Positions 50,380 through 59,477 of a stretch of 64,000 bases of DNA are shown here, piece by piece. The stretch lies in assembly GCF_002483315.1 (NCBI RefSeq), contig NZ_DLHR01000012.1:65960-129959 (forward strand). The letters run 5' to 3'. The position numbers were made by a program, and so were the translations under genes. Below the pieces are notes generated by a model. The model was not told where the DNA came from. It searched no databases and saw only the letters and a program-made list of their open reading frames with translations. Source of the stretch: Flavobacterium sp. UBA7663. GTDB taxonomy: Bacteria > Bacteroidota > Bacteroidia > Flavobacteriales > Flavobacteriaceae. Within the stretch, counting starts at the first letter, position 1. Every line of letters begins with the position of its first letter.

Positions 50380-52753
50380 TTTTTTTCCAATTTTTAATAA
50401 TTCATTACTCGTTTATAATGAAGCCAAAAATAATTTGAATGAAAGTCATTTAATGAAATACATTACGAATTCTAAATACGAACTAATTCCAGTTGTAGAA
50501 AAGCAACTTCCCGAAATCGTTTTTATAACGTCTTACCCACCAAGAGAGTGTGGTATTGCAACCTATACGCAAGATTTAAAAAATGCTATTCAAGAAAAAT
50601 TTGGTAATACCTTTTCATTAAAAGTTTGCGCTTTGGAAACTACGGGTGAAAATTACAATTATTCAGAAGACGTTAAATACAAATTAAATTCGGATGCTGA
50701 AGTAAATTTTTCAGATTTAGCAATAAAAATCAATGCGGATAAAAATATTGCAATGGTATTTTTGCAACACGAATTTGGTCTTTTTGGAGGAGTTTATGGA
50801 GATTTTTTGTTAAAATTCATGAAGCATTTAAAACGACCTGTAACTACAACATTTCATTCGGTTTTACCAAATCCAGATAAAAAAATAAAAGAAGTAGTTC
50901 GTAAAATTGCCGATTATTCAGATTTTTTAGTTGTGATGACTGATATTTCGAAAACTATTCTGATGACAAATTACGGTATTGCCGAACGAAAAATTTCAGT
51001 AATTTCTCATGGAACTCATTTGGTAGCTTCGTTTGATAATTTGCAACATAAAACAAAAAATCAGTTTAGCGATAGAGTAGTGCTAACTACTTTTGGTTTA
51101 TTGAATGAAGGAAAAAGTATCGAAACAGCATTAGATGCATTGCCTAAAATTATCGAAAAGTTTCCGAATGTAATTTATTTAATCATCGGAAAAACACATC
51201 CAGAAGTTTTAAAACGTGAAGGTGAAAAATATCGCAATTTTCTTTACGAAAAAGTGCAAAACTTACATTTAGAAAACAACGTTAGGTTTATAAATAAGTA
51301 TTTGTCTTTAGATGAATTAATGGATTATTTGCAACGAACAAAAATTTATTTATTCACTTCAAAAGACCCAAATCAAGCGGTTAGTGGAACATTGGCATAT
51401 GCAATGGCTTGCGGTTGTCCAGTTATAGCAACACCAATTCCGCATGCTAAAGAATTTTTACAAGGAGCCGGATTCAATTATGATTTTCAAGATGCCAATC
51501 AACTTGCTGAAAAAACCATTGAATTGCTTTATAATCCAAAATTATTGAGAGAAATGCGCTTGAATGCGTTGCATAAAATTAGCCCAACATCTTGGCAAAA
51601 TTCTGCCATTGCACATATTGAATTAGTAAAAAACAATAGTAAAAAACATAAAATTGTGTTGCAGTATGAAATGCCGAAAATTTCATTAAACCATATCAAG
51701 AGAATGACGACTATAAATGGATTAATTCAGTTTTCGGCTATTTCAAAACCAAATATTGAATCGGGTTATACTTTAGATGACAATGCAAGAGCATTAATTG
51801 CGGTGACCAAACATTATCAATTAACTAATGCTGAAGAGGATTTAGAATTAATAAAAATTTATTTGAAGTTCATTTTGTTTTGTCAACAAGAAGATGGTAG
51901 CTTTTTAAATTATGTAGATAAAGAAGGTAATTTTACCGCTAATAATGGTAATGAAAATTTAGAAGATGCTAACGGCAGAGCTATTTGGGCATTGGGAGAA
52001 TTCACTTCGTTTTATGATATTTTAGATAAAAACATGATTAGAAAAGCAAAATTTGCTATTGAAAAATCATTGAAAAATATTTTAAAATTCCATTCTCCAA
52101 GAGCAATTTCATTTGCAATTAAAGGATTGTATTTTTATAATTTGGATAAGGAAAGTCCAAGAGTAAATCACTTAATTACTTCGTTAGCCGATAATTTAGT
52201 TTCAAAATATAGAGGTGTTTCAGATAAAAAATGGAAATGGTTTGAAGATTATCTTACCTATGCTAATAGTATTCTGCCTGAAGCGATGTTATTTGCAGGT
52301 TTAAGCACTGGAAGTGAATTGTATAAAAACATTGCAAAAACTTCATTCGACTTTTTACTTTCTCTTACTTTCAAAGACGACCAAATCAAAGTAATTTCAA
52401 ATCAAGGTTGGTATCATAAAGGAAAAACGTTCAATCAATTTGGAGAACAACCCATCGATGTAGCCTATACTATTTTAGCGCTGCAAACTTTTTATCAAGT
52501 GTATGAAGATGCATCTTATAAAGACAAAATGAAAATTGCTTTTGATTGGTTTTTAGGAAAAAATCATTTGCATCAAATTATTTATAATCCAAAAACAGGT
52601 GGTTGTTATGATGGTTTAGAGCAATATCATGTCAATTTAAATCAAGGTGCAGAATCTACCATTAGTTATTTACTTTCAAGATTAGCCATGGAAAAAGTTA
52701 CTAATTCAATTAAGGAGATGAAGTTTTATGAAGAAGTTTTTCAAAATGAGTGA
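50369..52753 (+). CDS. Glycosyltransferase (GT4) fused to a helical barrel domain
   Basis: A 794-aa protein, or 766 aa if started at the inner ATG (MKYITNSKYE, 50453). Residues about 45-415 are a GT4 transferase (FITSYPPRECGIATYTQDLK at the N-terminus and FTSKDPNQAVSGTLAYAMAC then GCPVIATPIPH near the donor site). Residues about 430-790 form a helical region with repeated aromatic-rich helices (GYTLDDNARALIAVTKHY ... DANGRAIWALGEF), like a six-hairpin glycosidase fold. It follows a GH130 gene with an 11-bp overlap; together they may make and recycle a mannose-containing glycan. Confidence 0.85.
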   Translation: MRANFFPIFNNSLLVYNEAKNNLNESHLMKYITNSKYELIPVVEKQLPEIVFITSYPPRECGIATYTQDLKNAIQEKFGNTFSLKVCALETTGENYNYSEDVKYKLNSDAEVNFSDLAIKINADKNIAMVFLQHEFGLFGGVYGDFLLKFMKHLKRPVTTTFHSVLPNPDKKIKEVVRKIADYSDFLVVMTDISKTILMTNYGIAERKISVISHGTHLVASFDNLQHKTKNQFSDRVVLTTFGLLNEGKSIETALDALPKIIEKFPNVIYLIIGKTHPEVLKREGEKYRNFLYEKVQNLHLENNVRFINKYLSLDELMDYLQRTKIYLFTSKDPNQAVSGTLAYAMACGCPVIATPIPHAKEFLQGAGFNYDFQDANQLAEKTIELLYNPKLLREMRLNALHKISPTSWQNSAIAHIELVKNNSKKHKIVLQYEMPKISLNHIKRMTTINGLIQFSAISKPNIESGYTLDDNARALIAVTKHYQLTNAEEDLELIKIYLKFILFCQQEDGSFLNYVDKEGNFTANNGNENLEDANGRAIWALGEFTSFYDILDKNMIRKAKFAIEKSLKNILKFHSPRAISFAIKGLYFYNLDKESPRVNHLITSLADNLVSKYRGVSDKKWKWFEDYLTYANSILPEAMLFAGLSTGSELYKNIAKTSFDFLLSLTFKDDQIKVISNQGWYHKGKTFNQFGEQPIDVAYTILALQTFYQVYEDASYKDKMKIAFDWFLGKNHLHQIIYNPKTGGCYDGLEQYHVNLNQGAESTISYLLSRLAMEKVTNSIKEMKFYEEVFQNE

Positions 52754-52779
52754 ATCATGTAACTTATAAATATAATATG

Positions 52780-52812
52780 TAACACATCATGCTTTATTGT
52801 ATTGCATCTTTG
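52780..52812 (+). promoter_or_regulatory. Stress-type promoter 3 (beta-barrel/YtxH genes)
   Basis: TAAC (52780-52783), 25 nt spacing to TTTG, within CATCTTTG (52805-52812). A leader of about 70 nt follows. Confidence 0.45.
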
Positions 52813-52884
52813 TTGTATAGAAGGTGAAGAAATAAATCTTTACTAAAACTAGTAATAATACGCATATAACTTAAATTAAAAAAA

Positions 52885-53526
52885 ATGAAAAAAGCAATCA
52901 TATTGATCGCATTAGTTACGCTTTCGGTTACCAATTCTATGGCTCAAGAGTCAACAACTACAGATAATCGAGATAAATTGTTTTTTGGAGTAAAAGCAGG
53001 AGTAAACTATTCCAATGTGTATGATTCTGAAGGCGAAGATTTTGTTGCAGATGGAAAACTTGGTTTAGCTGGTGGTGTTTTTGTATCCATTCCGTTAGGA
53101 AAATTTATTGGAGTTCAACCCGAAATTTTATTTTCTCAAAAAGGATTTAAATCATCAGGAACGTTTTTAGGAACTGATTATGAAACTACCAGAACAACAG
53201 ATTACATTGATATTCCTTTGTTCTTAGCCATTAAACCAGTTGAATACGTTACGCTTTTATTCGGACCACAATATTCGTATTTGTTAAAACAAAAAGATGA
53301 ATTTACAGGTGGTTCATTGAGTTCTACACAAGAAGAAGAATTTGAAAACGATGATATTCGTAAAAATACTTTTTCGCTTATTGGTGGTGTAGATTTTAAT
53401 GTTAAAAATCTAGTATTTGGAGTTAGAGGTGGTTGGGATTTAAAAAACAACAACGGTGACGGAACTTCAACAACACCGCGTTACAAAAACATGTGGTACC
53501 AAGCTACAGTAGGTTACAGATTTTAA
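52885..53526 (+). CDS. Outer-membrane beta-barrel protein (porin-like)
   Basis: A 213-aa protein with a signal peptide (MKKAIILIALVTLSVTNSMAQ). Alternating amphipathic strands (FFGVKAGVNYSNVYDSEGED ... GKFIGVQPEILFSQKGFKSS ... YKNMWYQATVGYRF) and a C-terminal aromatic residue (F213) indicate an outer-membrane barrel of the OMP_b-brl_2/PorT type. It is followed 19 nt later by a YtxH protein. Substrate or role unknown; probably part of an envelope response. Confidence 0.88.
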   Translation: MKKAIILIALVTLSVTNSMAQESTTTDNRDKLFFGVKAGVNYSNVYDSEGEDFVADGKLGLAGGVFVSIPLGKFIGVQPEILFSQKGFKSSGTFLGTDYETTRTTDYIDIPLFLAIKPVEYVTLLFGPQYSYLLKQKDEFTGGSLSSTQEEEFENDDIRKNTFSLIGGVDFNVKNLVFGVRGGWDLKNNNGDGTSTTPRYKNMWYQATVGYRF

Positions 53527-53545
53527 TTTTTAAAATATAATACAA

Positions 53546-53860
53546 ATGGAAAATTTAAATAATAAAGGAAAATTAGTTATTGGTAGTTTGCTTGTTGGAG
53601 CGCTTATTGGAGCATCAGTTGGCGTATTGTTTGCACCTCATAAAGGAAAAAAAACAAGAAAAAATATTGCCAATAGTGTAAAAAACTCTGCTAGTAAGTT
53701 TAAACAAGAAGTGAGTGAAGATGGTCAGTATTTAAAAGATAAAGCAATGAGTTTTGAACATCTTTTAGAAGACAAAATTAGTAAAGCTGGAACTTCTTTT
53801 AAAGACAAAGCAAATGAATTGCTTCATAGTGGTTCAGATCATCAAATGAATAAGAAATAA
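53546..53860 (+). CDS. YtxH-domain protein
   Basis: A 104-aa protein. One membrane or lipophilic segment (LVIGSLLVGALIGASVGVLF, residues about 10-29) followed by APHKGKKTRKNI and an amphipathic coiled region rich in Lys/Asp. This is the YtxH/gas-vesicle-like pattern seen in general stress proteins. Same unit as the beta-barrel gene. Confidence 0.85.
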   Translation: MENLNNKGKLVIGSLLVGALIGASVGVLFAPHKGKKTRKNIANSVKNSASKFKQEVSEDGQYLKDKAMSFEHLLEDKISKAGTSFKDKANELLHSGSDHQMNKK

Positions 53861-53871
53861 TAATAATAAAG

Positions 53872-53995
53872 ACCATGGTTTCTTTTTTAAATCACCAATA
53901 AAAAGGTTTGCAGAAGCGAGCTTAACTAAAAAGGAGATAACATGTATGACTACTAAAATGAAAATTTTAACATAGATGAAAAAAGAAATCATGGT
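53872..53995. other. Long-range stem with enclosed mini-ORF, possible structured RNA
   Basis: ACCATGGTTTCTTTTTT (53872-53888) pairs with AAAAAAGAAATCATGGT (53979-53995), 17 bp with one G-U. The 90-nt interior contains AAGGAG, a strong ribosome-binding site that is unusual here, before a 9-codon frame (53946-53975, MTTKMKILT). The gap separates the YtxH gene from the lipoprotein genes. Confidence 0.35.
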
Positions 53996-54020
53996 TTTAC
54001 AAAACTAACAAACAAATAAA

Positions 54021-54476
54021 ATGAAAACATATATTATAAAAATGATTCTTACTACGAGTATAATCGGACTTTTTATGACGAGTTGCAACAATTCGCCAAC
54101 AGCAAAAGAAGAAGATGTAAAAGAGGCAACTCAAGATTTAATTGATGCGGAAGCCGATTTAAATAAAGCAGAATACGATTCGATTAGCGATTTCAATACT
54201 TTTAAAGAGAGTATTCAATTGAAATTAGTTGAAAATCAGAACGTAATCGATGATTTAAAACTAAAAATCACTTCGAAGGGAAAAGTAGAAAGAGATATTG
54301 ATGAAGTTGAAATCAATAAATTAGAAAAAAGAAATACCGAGTTAAAACTTAAAATTGAAAACTACGAGCAAGGTCCAGCACAAAAATGGGAATTGTTTAA
54401 AGTAGACTTTAATAATGAAATGGATAATTTAGGGAAATCTATTTCTGAAATGGCAGACCGCAACAAGAAAAAATAA
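54021..54476 (+). CDS. Coiled-coil lipoprotein
   Basis: A 151-aa protein with a lipobox (MTSC, C22). The mature part is highly charged and helical (DVKEATQDLIDAEADLNKAE ... VEINKLEKRNTELKLKIENY), probably a coiled coil in the periplasm. No family name is certain. Its stop overlaps the next start (TAATG). Confidence 0.75.
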   Translation: MKTYIIKMILTTSIIGLFMTSCNNSPTAKEEDVKEATQDLIDAEADLNKAEYDSISDFNTFKESIQLKLVENQNVIDDLKLKITSKGKVERDIDEVEINKLEKRNTELKLKIENYEQGPAQKWELFKVDFNNEMDNLGKSISEMADRNKKK

Positions 54477-54907
54477 TGAGTATGAAAACAAATTATACAA
54501 CAATTAAAATAGTATTTTTTTTTGTATCCTCTTTTGCGTTATCTCAAATATTTTCATCTTGTTCAAAAAATATTGAATTTGAAAATTCAAATGTTGTTCC
54601 TGCCGCAAGAGGAGATATATCAGTTAAAAAGGACAAAAATAACAATTACAACATCAAATTAGAAATTTCATATTTGGCAGAACCTGAACGTTTGCAACCA
54701 CCAAAAAAGTATTATGTGGTTTGGTTGTCATCTGAACAAAATCAAATCCCGTTAAATATTGGTCAAATTGTAGGAACTTCAAAACTTCATGTTAAGTTTG
54801 AAAGTGTTTCTTCGTCAAAACCAAAACGAATTTTTGTAACTGCAGAAGATGATGTTAGTACACAATATCCTAGTAATTTTGTGGTTTTAGAAACAGATAA
54901 GTTTTAG
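54476..54907 (+). CDS. Lipoprotein, unknown function
   Basis: A 143-aa protein with a type II signal (FSSC, C29; or C27 from the inner ATG). The mature part is beta-rich (YYVVWLSSEQNQIPLNIGQI), like an Ig-fold anti-sigma/zinc-ribbon-tethered domain, but no family is certain. Co-translated with the coiled-coil lipoprotein and followed by a terminator. Confidence 0.72.
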   Translation: MSMKTNYTTIKIVFFFVSSFALSQIFSSCSKNIEFENSNVVPAARGDISVKKDKNNNYNIKLEISYLAEPERLQPPKKYYVVWLSSEQNQIPLNIGQIVGTSKLHVKFESVSSSKPKRIFVTAEDDVSTQYPSNFVVLETDKF

Positions 54908-54928
54908 TTTTTGGGGGTTAATTTTGGG

Positions 54929-54954
54929 AAAACTGTCTTCGGGCAGTTTTTTTT
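54929..54954 (+). terminator. Terminator of the lipoprotein genes
   Basis: AAAACTGTC-TTCG-GGCAGTTTT: UUCG tetraloop, stem with one G-U pair, T8 tract. Confidence 0.85.
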
Positions 54955-54961
54955 GTATAAA

Positions 54962-54988
54962 AAAAGCTCTCAGTGTATGAGAGCTTTT
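54962..54988 (-). terminator. Terminator of purL
   Basis: AAAAGCTCTCA-GTGTA-TGAGAGCTTTT, an 11-bp perfect stem; works in both directions. Confidence 0.8.
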
Positions 54989-54994
54989 CTTTTA

Positions 54995-57900
54995 CTATTT
55001 CTTATTTTCAATCCATTTTCTGGCATTTACAAAAGCTTCTAACCAAGGTGAAACTTCGTCTTTTTGGCCTCTTTCTGGATAATGTGCCCAGTTCCAAGGG
55101 AAAGTTGAACGCTCAATGTGTGGCATCATTACTAAATGTCTTCCAGTAGTATCACACATCATAGCGGTGTTGAAATCAGAACCATTTGGATTGGCTGGAT
55201 AACCTTCGTAAGCATATTTAGCTACAATGTTATATTTCTCTTCTGAATAAGGTAACTTGAATTTTCCTTCTCCGTGTGAAATCCAAACGCCTAATGTAGT
55301 TCCTTCTAACGTTGATAACATCACCGAATTATTTTTCTGAACCGTTACCGAAGTAAAACCACTTTCGTGTTTGTTCGAAGTATTGTGGTGCATTTTTCCG
55401 TGAACTTCGTGTTCTGGATTAATCAATTCTAATTCCATTAATAATTGACAACCATTACAAATTCCCACAGATAGCGTGTCTTCGCGTTTGTAGAAGTTTT
55501 TCAATGCAGTATTTGCTTTTTCGTTGTATAAAAACGCTCCAGCCCAACCTTTAGCCGAACCTAAAACATCTGAATTCGAAAATCCTCCAACTGCTCCGAT
55601 GAATTGAATATCTTCCAATGTTTCTCTTCCCGAAATTAAATCGGTCATGTGTACATCTTTAACATCAAATCCAGCTAAATACATAGCATTTGCCATTTCT
55701 CGTTCTGAATTACTTCCTTTTTCGCGAATAATAGCTGCTTTTGGTCTAGGTTTTGACCCATCAATTACAGGTAGTTTTCCATTAAAATGCGATGGGAAAG
55801 TGAATTGTAATTTTTGATTTTTGTAATTATCAAAACGTGCTGCAGCCATTCCGTTTTTAGCTTGTTTCGAATCTAAAAGGAACGATGTTTTAAACCAAGT
55901 ATCTCTTAACGTTGAAATACTAAATGTCAAACTATCATCACCATTGATAATCGTAAACGCATCGCCATCGATAGCTGAACCAATTTTGAAAATCTCTATA
56001 TTATGTTGTGCGAAAGTTGATTCGACTTCAGCATTCGCTTGGAAAACAACTCCAATATTTTCATTAAATAAGGCTTTAACTGTATCTTTTTCACCTAAAG
56101 AAGTCAAGTCGATTAATGCGCCTAATTTATCATCTGCAAAACACATTTCTAATAAAGTTGTGATTAAACCACCGCTTCCAATATCGTGTCCTGCTTTAAT
56201 TTTTCTGTCTTTAATTAAATCTTGTAAAACGTTGAATGCTTTTTTAAAGAATTCCGAGTTTTGAATCGTTGGAACATCATTTCCAATTTTATTCAATACC
56301 TGAGCAAATGAACTTCCACCTAATTTAAACGAATCTTGCGATAAGTTGATGTAGTAAATATTACCGCCATTTCGTTGCAAAACTGGTTCTACTACTTTAG
56401 TGATATTTGAACAATTTCCAGCTGCCGAAATAATAACGGTTCCTGGAGCAATTACTTCATCATTTGGATATTTTTGCTTCATTGAAAGCGAATCTTTTCC
56501 TGTTGGAATATTAATTCCCAATTCGATAGCAAAATCCGAACAACCTTTTACGGCTTCATATAAACGAGCATCTTCACCTTCATTTTTACAAGCCCACATC
56601 CAGTTAGCTGATAACGAAACAGATTTCATTCCTTCTTTTAAAGGAGCCCAAACAATATTTGATAAAGCTTCCCCAATCGCAGTTCTTGAACCCGCTACCG
56701 GATTTACTAAAGCTGAAATAGGTGAGTGCCCAATTGAAGTAGCAATTCCTTCTTTTCCTTTGAAGTCCAATGCCATTACACCAACATTGTTTAAAGGTAA
56801 TTGTAATGGACCCACACATTGTTGTTTGGCAACACGTCCGCCCACACAACGGTCAACTTTATTTGTTAACCAATCTTTGCAAGCTACTGCTTCTAATTGT
56901 AAAACTTGACTTAAGTAGCTTCCTATATTTTCTTTTGAATATTCTAAATCTGAATAGTTTGTAGCAACGGTTTTATCCGTCATAATGGTTTTTGGCGAAC
57001 TTCCGAAGAAATCTTCCAAAGCATAATCCATTGGTTTTAAACCAGTTGATTTTGATTCGAATGTAAATCTATGATCATTAGTTACATCTCCCACTTGATA
57101 CATAGGAGAACGCTCTCTGTCGGCAATTCTTTGTAAGGTTTCGATGTCTTTTTCACCAATAACCAATCCCATTCTTTCTTGCGATTCGTTTCCGATGATT
57201 TCTTTTGCTGAAAGAGTAGGGTCGCCAACAGGTAATTTATCTAAATCAATTAATCCACCAGTTTCTTCCACTAATTCAGATAAACAATTCAAATGTCCAC
57301 CTGCACCATGATCGTGAATGGAAACAATTGGATTGCTATCGCTTTCTACCAAACCACGAATGGCGTTGGCAGCACGTTTTTGCATTTCTGGATTCGAACG
57401 TTGGATAGCATTTAATTCAATTCCTGAACCAAAAGCACCTGTATCTGCTGAAGAAACTGCAGCACCACCCATTCCAATTCTATAATTTTCTCCACCTAAA
57501 ATAACGATTTTATCCCCAGCAGTAGGTTTCTTTTTAATCGCTTGATCTAATTTTCCGTAACCAATTCCACCTGCTTGCATGATAACTTTATCGTAACCAA
57601 TTTTACGATTGTTTTCTTCATGCTCGAAAGTTAAAATAGAACCCGTAATTAAAGGTTGTCCAAATTTATTTCCAAAATCTGAAGCTCCGTTCGAAGCTTT
57701 AATTAAAATATCCATTGGTGTTTGGTACAACCAAGGTCTTTCGTTCATTCCATTTTCCCAAGGACGTTCTTCTGCCAAACGAGAATAAGAAGTCATATAA
57801 ACTGCTGTTCCTGCTAAAGGTAACGAACCTTGTCCACCTGCTAAACGGTCACGAATTTCTCCTCCTGAACCGGTTGCAGCTCCGTTGAAAGGCTCAACTG

Positions 57901-58660
57901 TTGTTGGGAAGTTGTGTGTTTCTGCTTTTAAAGAAAGAACCGAATCAAATTCCTTTTCTTGATAGAAATCAGGTTTGTCAGCGCTTTTTGGTGCGAATTG
58001 CGTTACTTTCGGACCTTTAACAAAAGCTACGTTATCTTTATAAGCCGAAACAATATCATTTGGATTTGTTTCAGATGTTTTCTTAATTAATTTGAATAAT
58101 GAAGTTGGTTTTTCTTCGTCATCAATCACAAAAGTTCCATTAAAAATTTTATGACGACAGTGTTCTGAATTGGCTTGTGAGAAAGCAAAAATTTCAGAAT
58201 CGGTTAATTTTCTACCTAATTTTGTAGAAAGATTATCTAGATATTCAACTTCTTCTGGACTCAATGCTAAACCTTCTGATTTATTGTAAGCGTCAATATC
58301 TTCAATATCCAAAATAGGTTCTGGTTGGATATTAATTGTATAAATTTCTTGATTTAATTCCGAATACTTTTGAGAAAGCATTGGATCGAAATCATTAAAA
58401 TCGGCAGCTACTTTTTCAAATTCCTCAATGCGAATGATACCCGAAATTCCCATGTTTTGAGTAATTTCTACAGCATTTGTACTCCAAGGCGTAACCATTG
58501 CGGCACGTGGTCCAACAAAAAAATCCGACAATACGGATTTTTCTATTTTATGTGCGTTGCCAAAAAGCCAATTTAATTTGTTGATGTCTTCTGATGAAAT
58601 CTCGTTTTGCGTTTGAACCGCAAAAACCGTGTTGGATTGGTTTCCGAAGAAATGAATCAT
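54995..58660 (-). CDS. purL: Phosphoribosylformylglycinamidine synthase, single-chain type
   Basis: A 1221-aa enzyme, the large single-chain form. It contains the PurS-like N-terminal part, two AIRS-type ATP domains (SEHCRHKIFNGTF; LKAETHNFPTTVEPFNGAAT; GAGGHLNCLSELVEE), and a C-terminal class I glutamine amidotransferase with nucleophile C1068 (GICNGCQLL) and the His/Glu pair near the end (MPHIERS). It converts FGAR, ATP and glutamine to FGAM in purine synthesis. Stands alone with a consensus promoter and its own terminator. Confidence 0.96.
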   Translation of the reverse strand: MIHFFGNQSNTVFAVQTQNEISSEDINKLNWLFGNAHKIEKSVLSDFFVGPRAAMVTPWSTNAVEITQNMGISGIIRIEEFEKVAADFNDFDPMLSQKYSELNQEIYTINIQPEPILDIEDIDAYNKSEGLALSPEEVEYLDNLSTKLGRKLTDSEIFAFSQANSEHCRHKIFNGTFVIDDEEKPTSLFKLIKKTSETNPNDIVSAYKDNVAFVKGPKVTQFAPKSADKPDFYQEKEFDSVLSLKAETHNFPTTVEPFNGAATGSGGEIRDRLAGGQGSLPLAGTAVYMTSYSRLAEERPWENGMNERPWLYQTPMDILIKASNGASDFGNKFGQPLITGSILTFEHEENNRKIGYDKVIMQAGGIGYGKLDQAIKKKPTAGDKIVILGGENYRIGMGGAAVSSADTGAFGSGIELNAIQRSNPEMQKRAANAIRGLVESDSNPIVSIHDHGAGGHLNCLSELVEETGGLIDLDKLPVGDPTLSAKEIIGNESQERMGLVIGEKDIETLQRIADRERSPMYQVGDVTNDHRFTFESKSTGLKPMDYALEDFFGSSPKTIMTDKTVATNYSDLEYSKENIGSYLSQVLQLEAVACKDWLTNKVDRCVGGRVAKQQCVGPLQLPLNNVGVMALDFKGKEGIATSIGHSPISALVNPVAGSRTAIGEALSNIVWAPLKEGMKSVSLSANWMWACKNEGEDARLYEAVKGCSDFAIELGINIPTGKDSLSMKQKYPNDEVIAPGTVIISAAGNCSNITKVVEPVLQRNGGNIYYINLSQDSFKLGGSSFAQVLNKIGNDVPTIQNSEFFKKAFNVLQDLIKDRKIKAGHDIGSGGLITTLLEMCFADDKLGALIDLTSLGEKDTVKALFNENIGVVFQANAEVESTFAQHNIEIFKIGSAIDGDAFTIINGDDSLTFSISTLRDTWFKTSFLLDSKQAKNGMAAARFDNYKNQKLQFTFPSHFNGKLPVIDGSKPRPKAAIIREKGSNSEREMANAMYLAGFDVKDVHMTDLISGRETLEDIQFIGAVGGFSNSDVLGSAKGWAGAFLYNEKANTALKNFYKREDTLSVGICNGCQLLMELELINPEHEVHGKMHHNTSNKHESGFTSVTVQKNNSVMLSTLEGTTLGVWISHGEGKFKLPYSEEKYNIVAKYAYEGYPANPNGSDFNTAMMCDTTGRHLVMMPHIERSTFPWNWAHYPERGQKDEVSPWLEAFVNARKWIENKK

Positions 58661-58725
58661 TGTAGTTGTGTTTTTAGAGATAAGTCAAGACCTATCTGTA
58701 TGTTTTGTGTTGTTGTTTGAAAGTG

Positions 58726-58755
58726 CAAATTTATTCTAAAAAGTTAGAAGTTCAA
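58726..58755 (-). promoter_or_regulatory. purL promoter
   Basis: Minus strand TTG (58753-58755), 19 nt, TAAATTTG (58726-58733): exact consensus. A leader of about 60 nt follows; I see no PurR-like box or riboswitch in it. Confidence 0.75.
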
Positions 58756-58782
58756 AGTTTTAAGACCGCATAAAAACAAAAA

Positions 58783-58806
58783 AAGCTGTTCTTTTTTGAA
58801 CAGCTT
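58783..58806 (-). terminator. Terminator of the DUF1579 lipoprotein gene
   Basis: AAGCTGTTC-TTTTTT-GAACAGCTT stem-loop, with a T7 tail when read on the minus strand. Confidence 0.8.
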
Positions 58807-58825
58807 AATATTTATTTGTTGAAAA

Positions 58826-59458
58826 CTAAATTTTACGTTTCGAAACTACTTGCATCGACTTGAATTCTTTGCCATCTTCTGAAACATCAAACATTTCCAT
58901 TTTTTGATTATTGTCGTCAATGTATGTTATAACTTCTTTTACTTTTTTAGCTTTTTTTGTCACAGGATCAACCATTTCGCCATGAAAAGTAGATGTTTTT
59001 GTGGCTTCATCATATTTTCCACGAGTAACCATCATTCCAGTTCCCATATTGTCAATCCAAGTTGATACAAATTCTTCCGTTGCATTATCAAAAGCAACTG
59101 TTCCTTTTCCTTCAAATGGCATTCCAAACATATCTCCAGAATAAGTTCCTTCTTGATATTTACCACCCATAATCATTTTATAGGTTACGGTAGCAGTAGA
59201 TTTCATTTCTTGTGGATTATCTGGTGACCAAAACGTTAATTCAGCATCCCAAGTTCCACTATCTTTAGCCAACATTTCATGCGCTTTTGATGGTGTAGCA
59301 TAATCAGTCCAAGCTTTAGCGACTGTAGCAGAATCTGGTTTTGTTTCGACAGCAACTTCTTCTTTAGTTGTTGTTTCTTCTGGTTTTTGCGCTTCTTCTT
59401 TTTTGCAAGAAACGAATGTTAAACCAATAATTAAAAGAGATAAAGAGATTTTTTTCAT
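58826..59458 (-). CDS. DUF1579-family lipoprotein
   Basis: Start set at the ATG giving MKKISLSLLIIGLTFVSCKK, whose lipobox (FVSC, C18) makes it convincing; the longer open frame would overlap the upstream gene. After an acidic Thr/Glu-rich linker, residues about 65-210 match DUF1579 (SGTWDAELTFWSPDNPQEMK ... GGKYQEGTYSGDMFGMPFEG). Family role unknown. It lies 19 nt after the beta-helix lipoprotein gene, so the two are probably co-transcribed. Confidence 0.85.
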   Translation of the reverse strand: MKKISLSLLIIGLTFVSCKKEEAQKPEETTTKEEVAVETKPDSATVAKAWTDYATPSKAHEMLAKDSGTWDAELTFWSPDNPQEMKSTATVTYKMIMGGKYQEGTYSGDMFGMPFEGKGTVAFDNATEEFVSTWIDNMGTGMMVTRGKYDEATKTSTFHGEMVDPVTKKAKKVKEVITYIDDNNQKMEMFDVSEDGKEFKSMQVVSKRKI

Positions 59459-59477
59459 AATTGTATAGTTTAATTGA

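Noticed and set aside
55944..56909. Open frames antisense to purL
   Set aside because: They mirror a highly conserved enzyme and have no promoter, no recognisable domain and no partner genes.
58661..58725. Purine riboswitch in the purL leader
   Set aside because: The leader is only about 60 nt long and shows no three-way-junction pattern.
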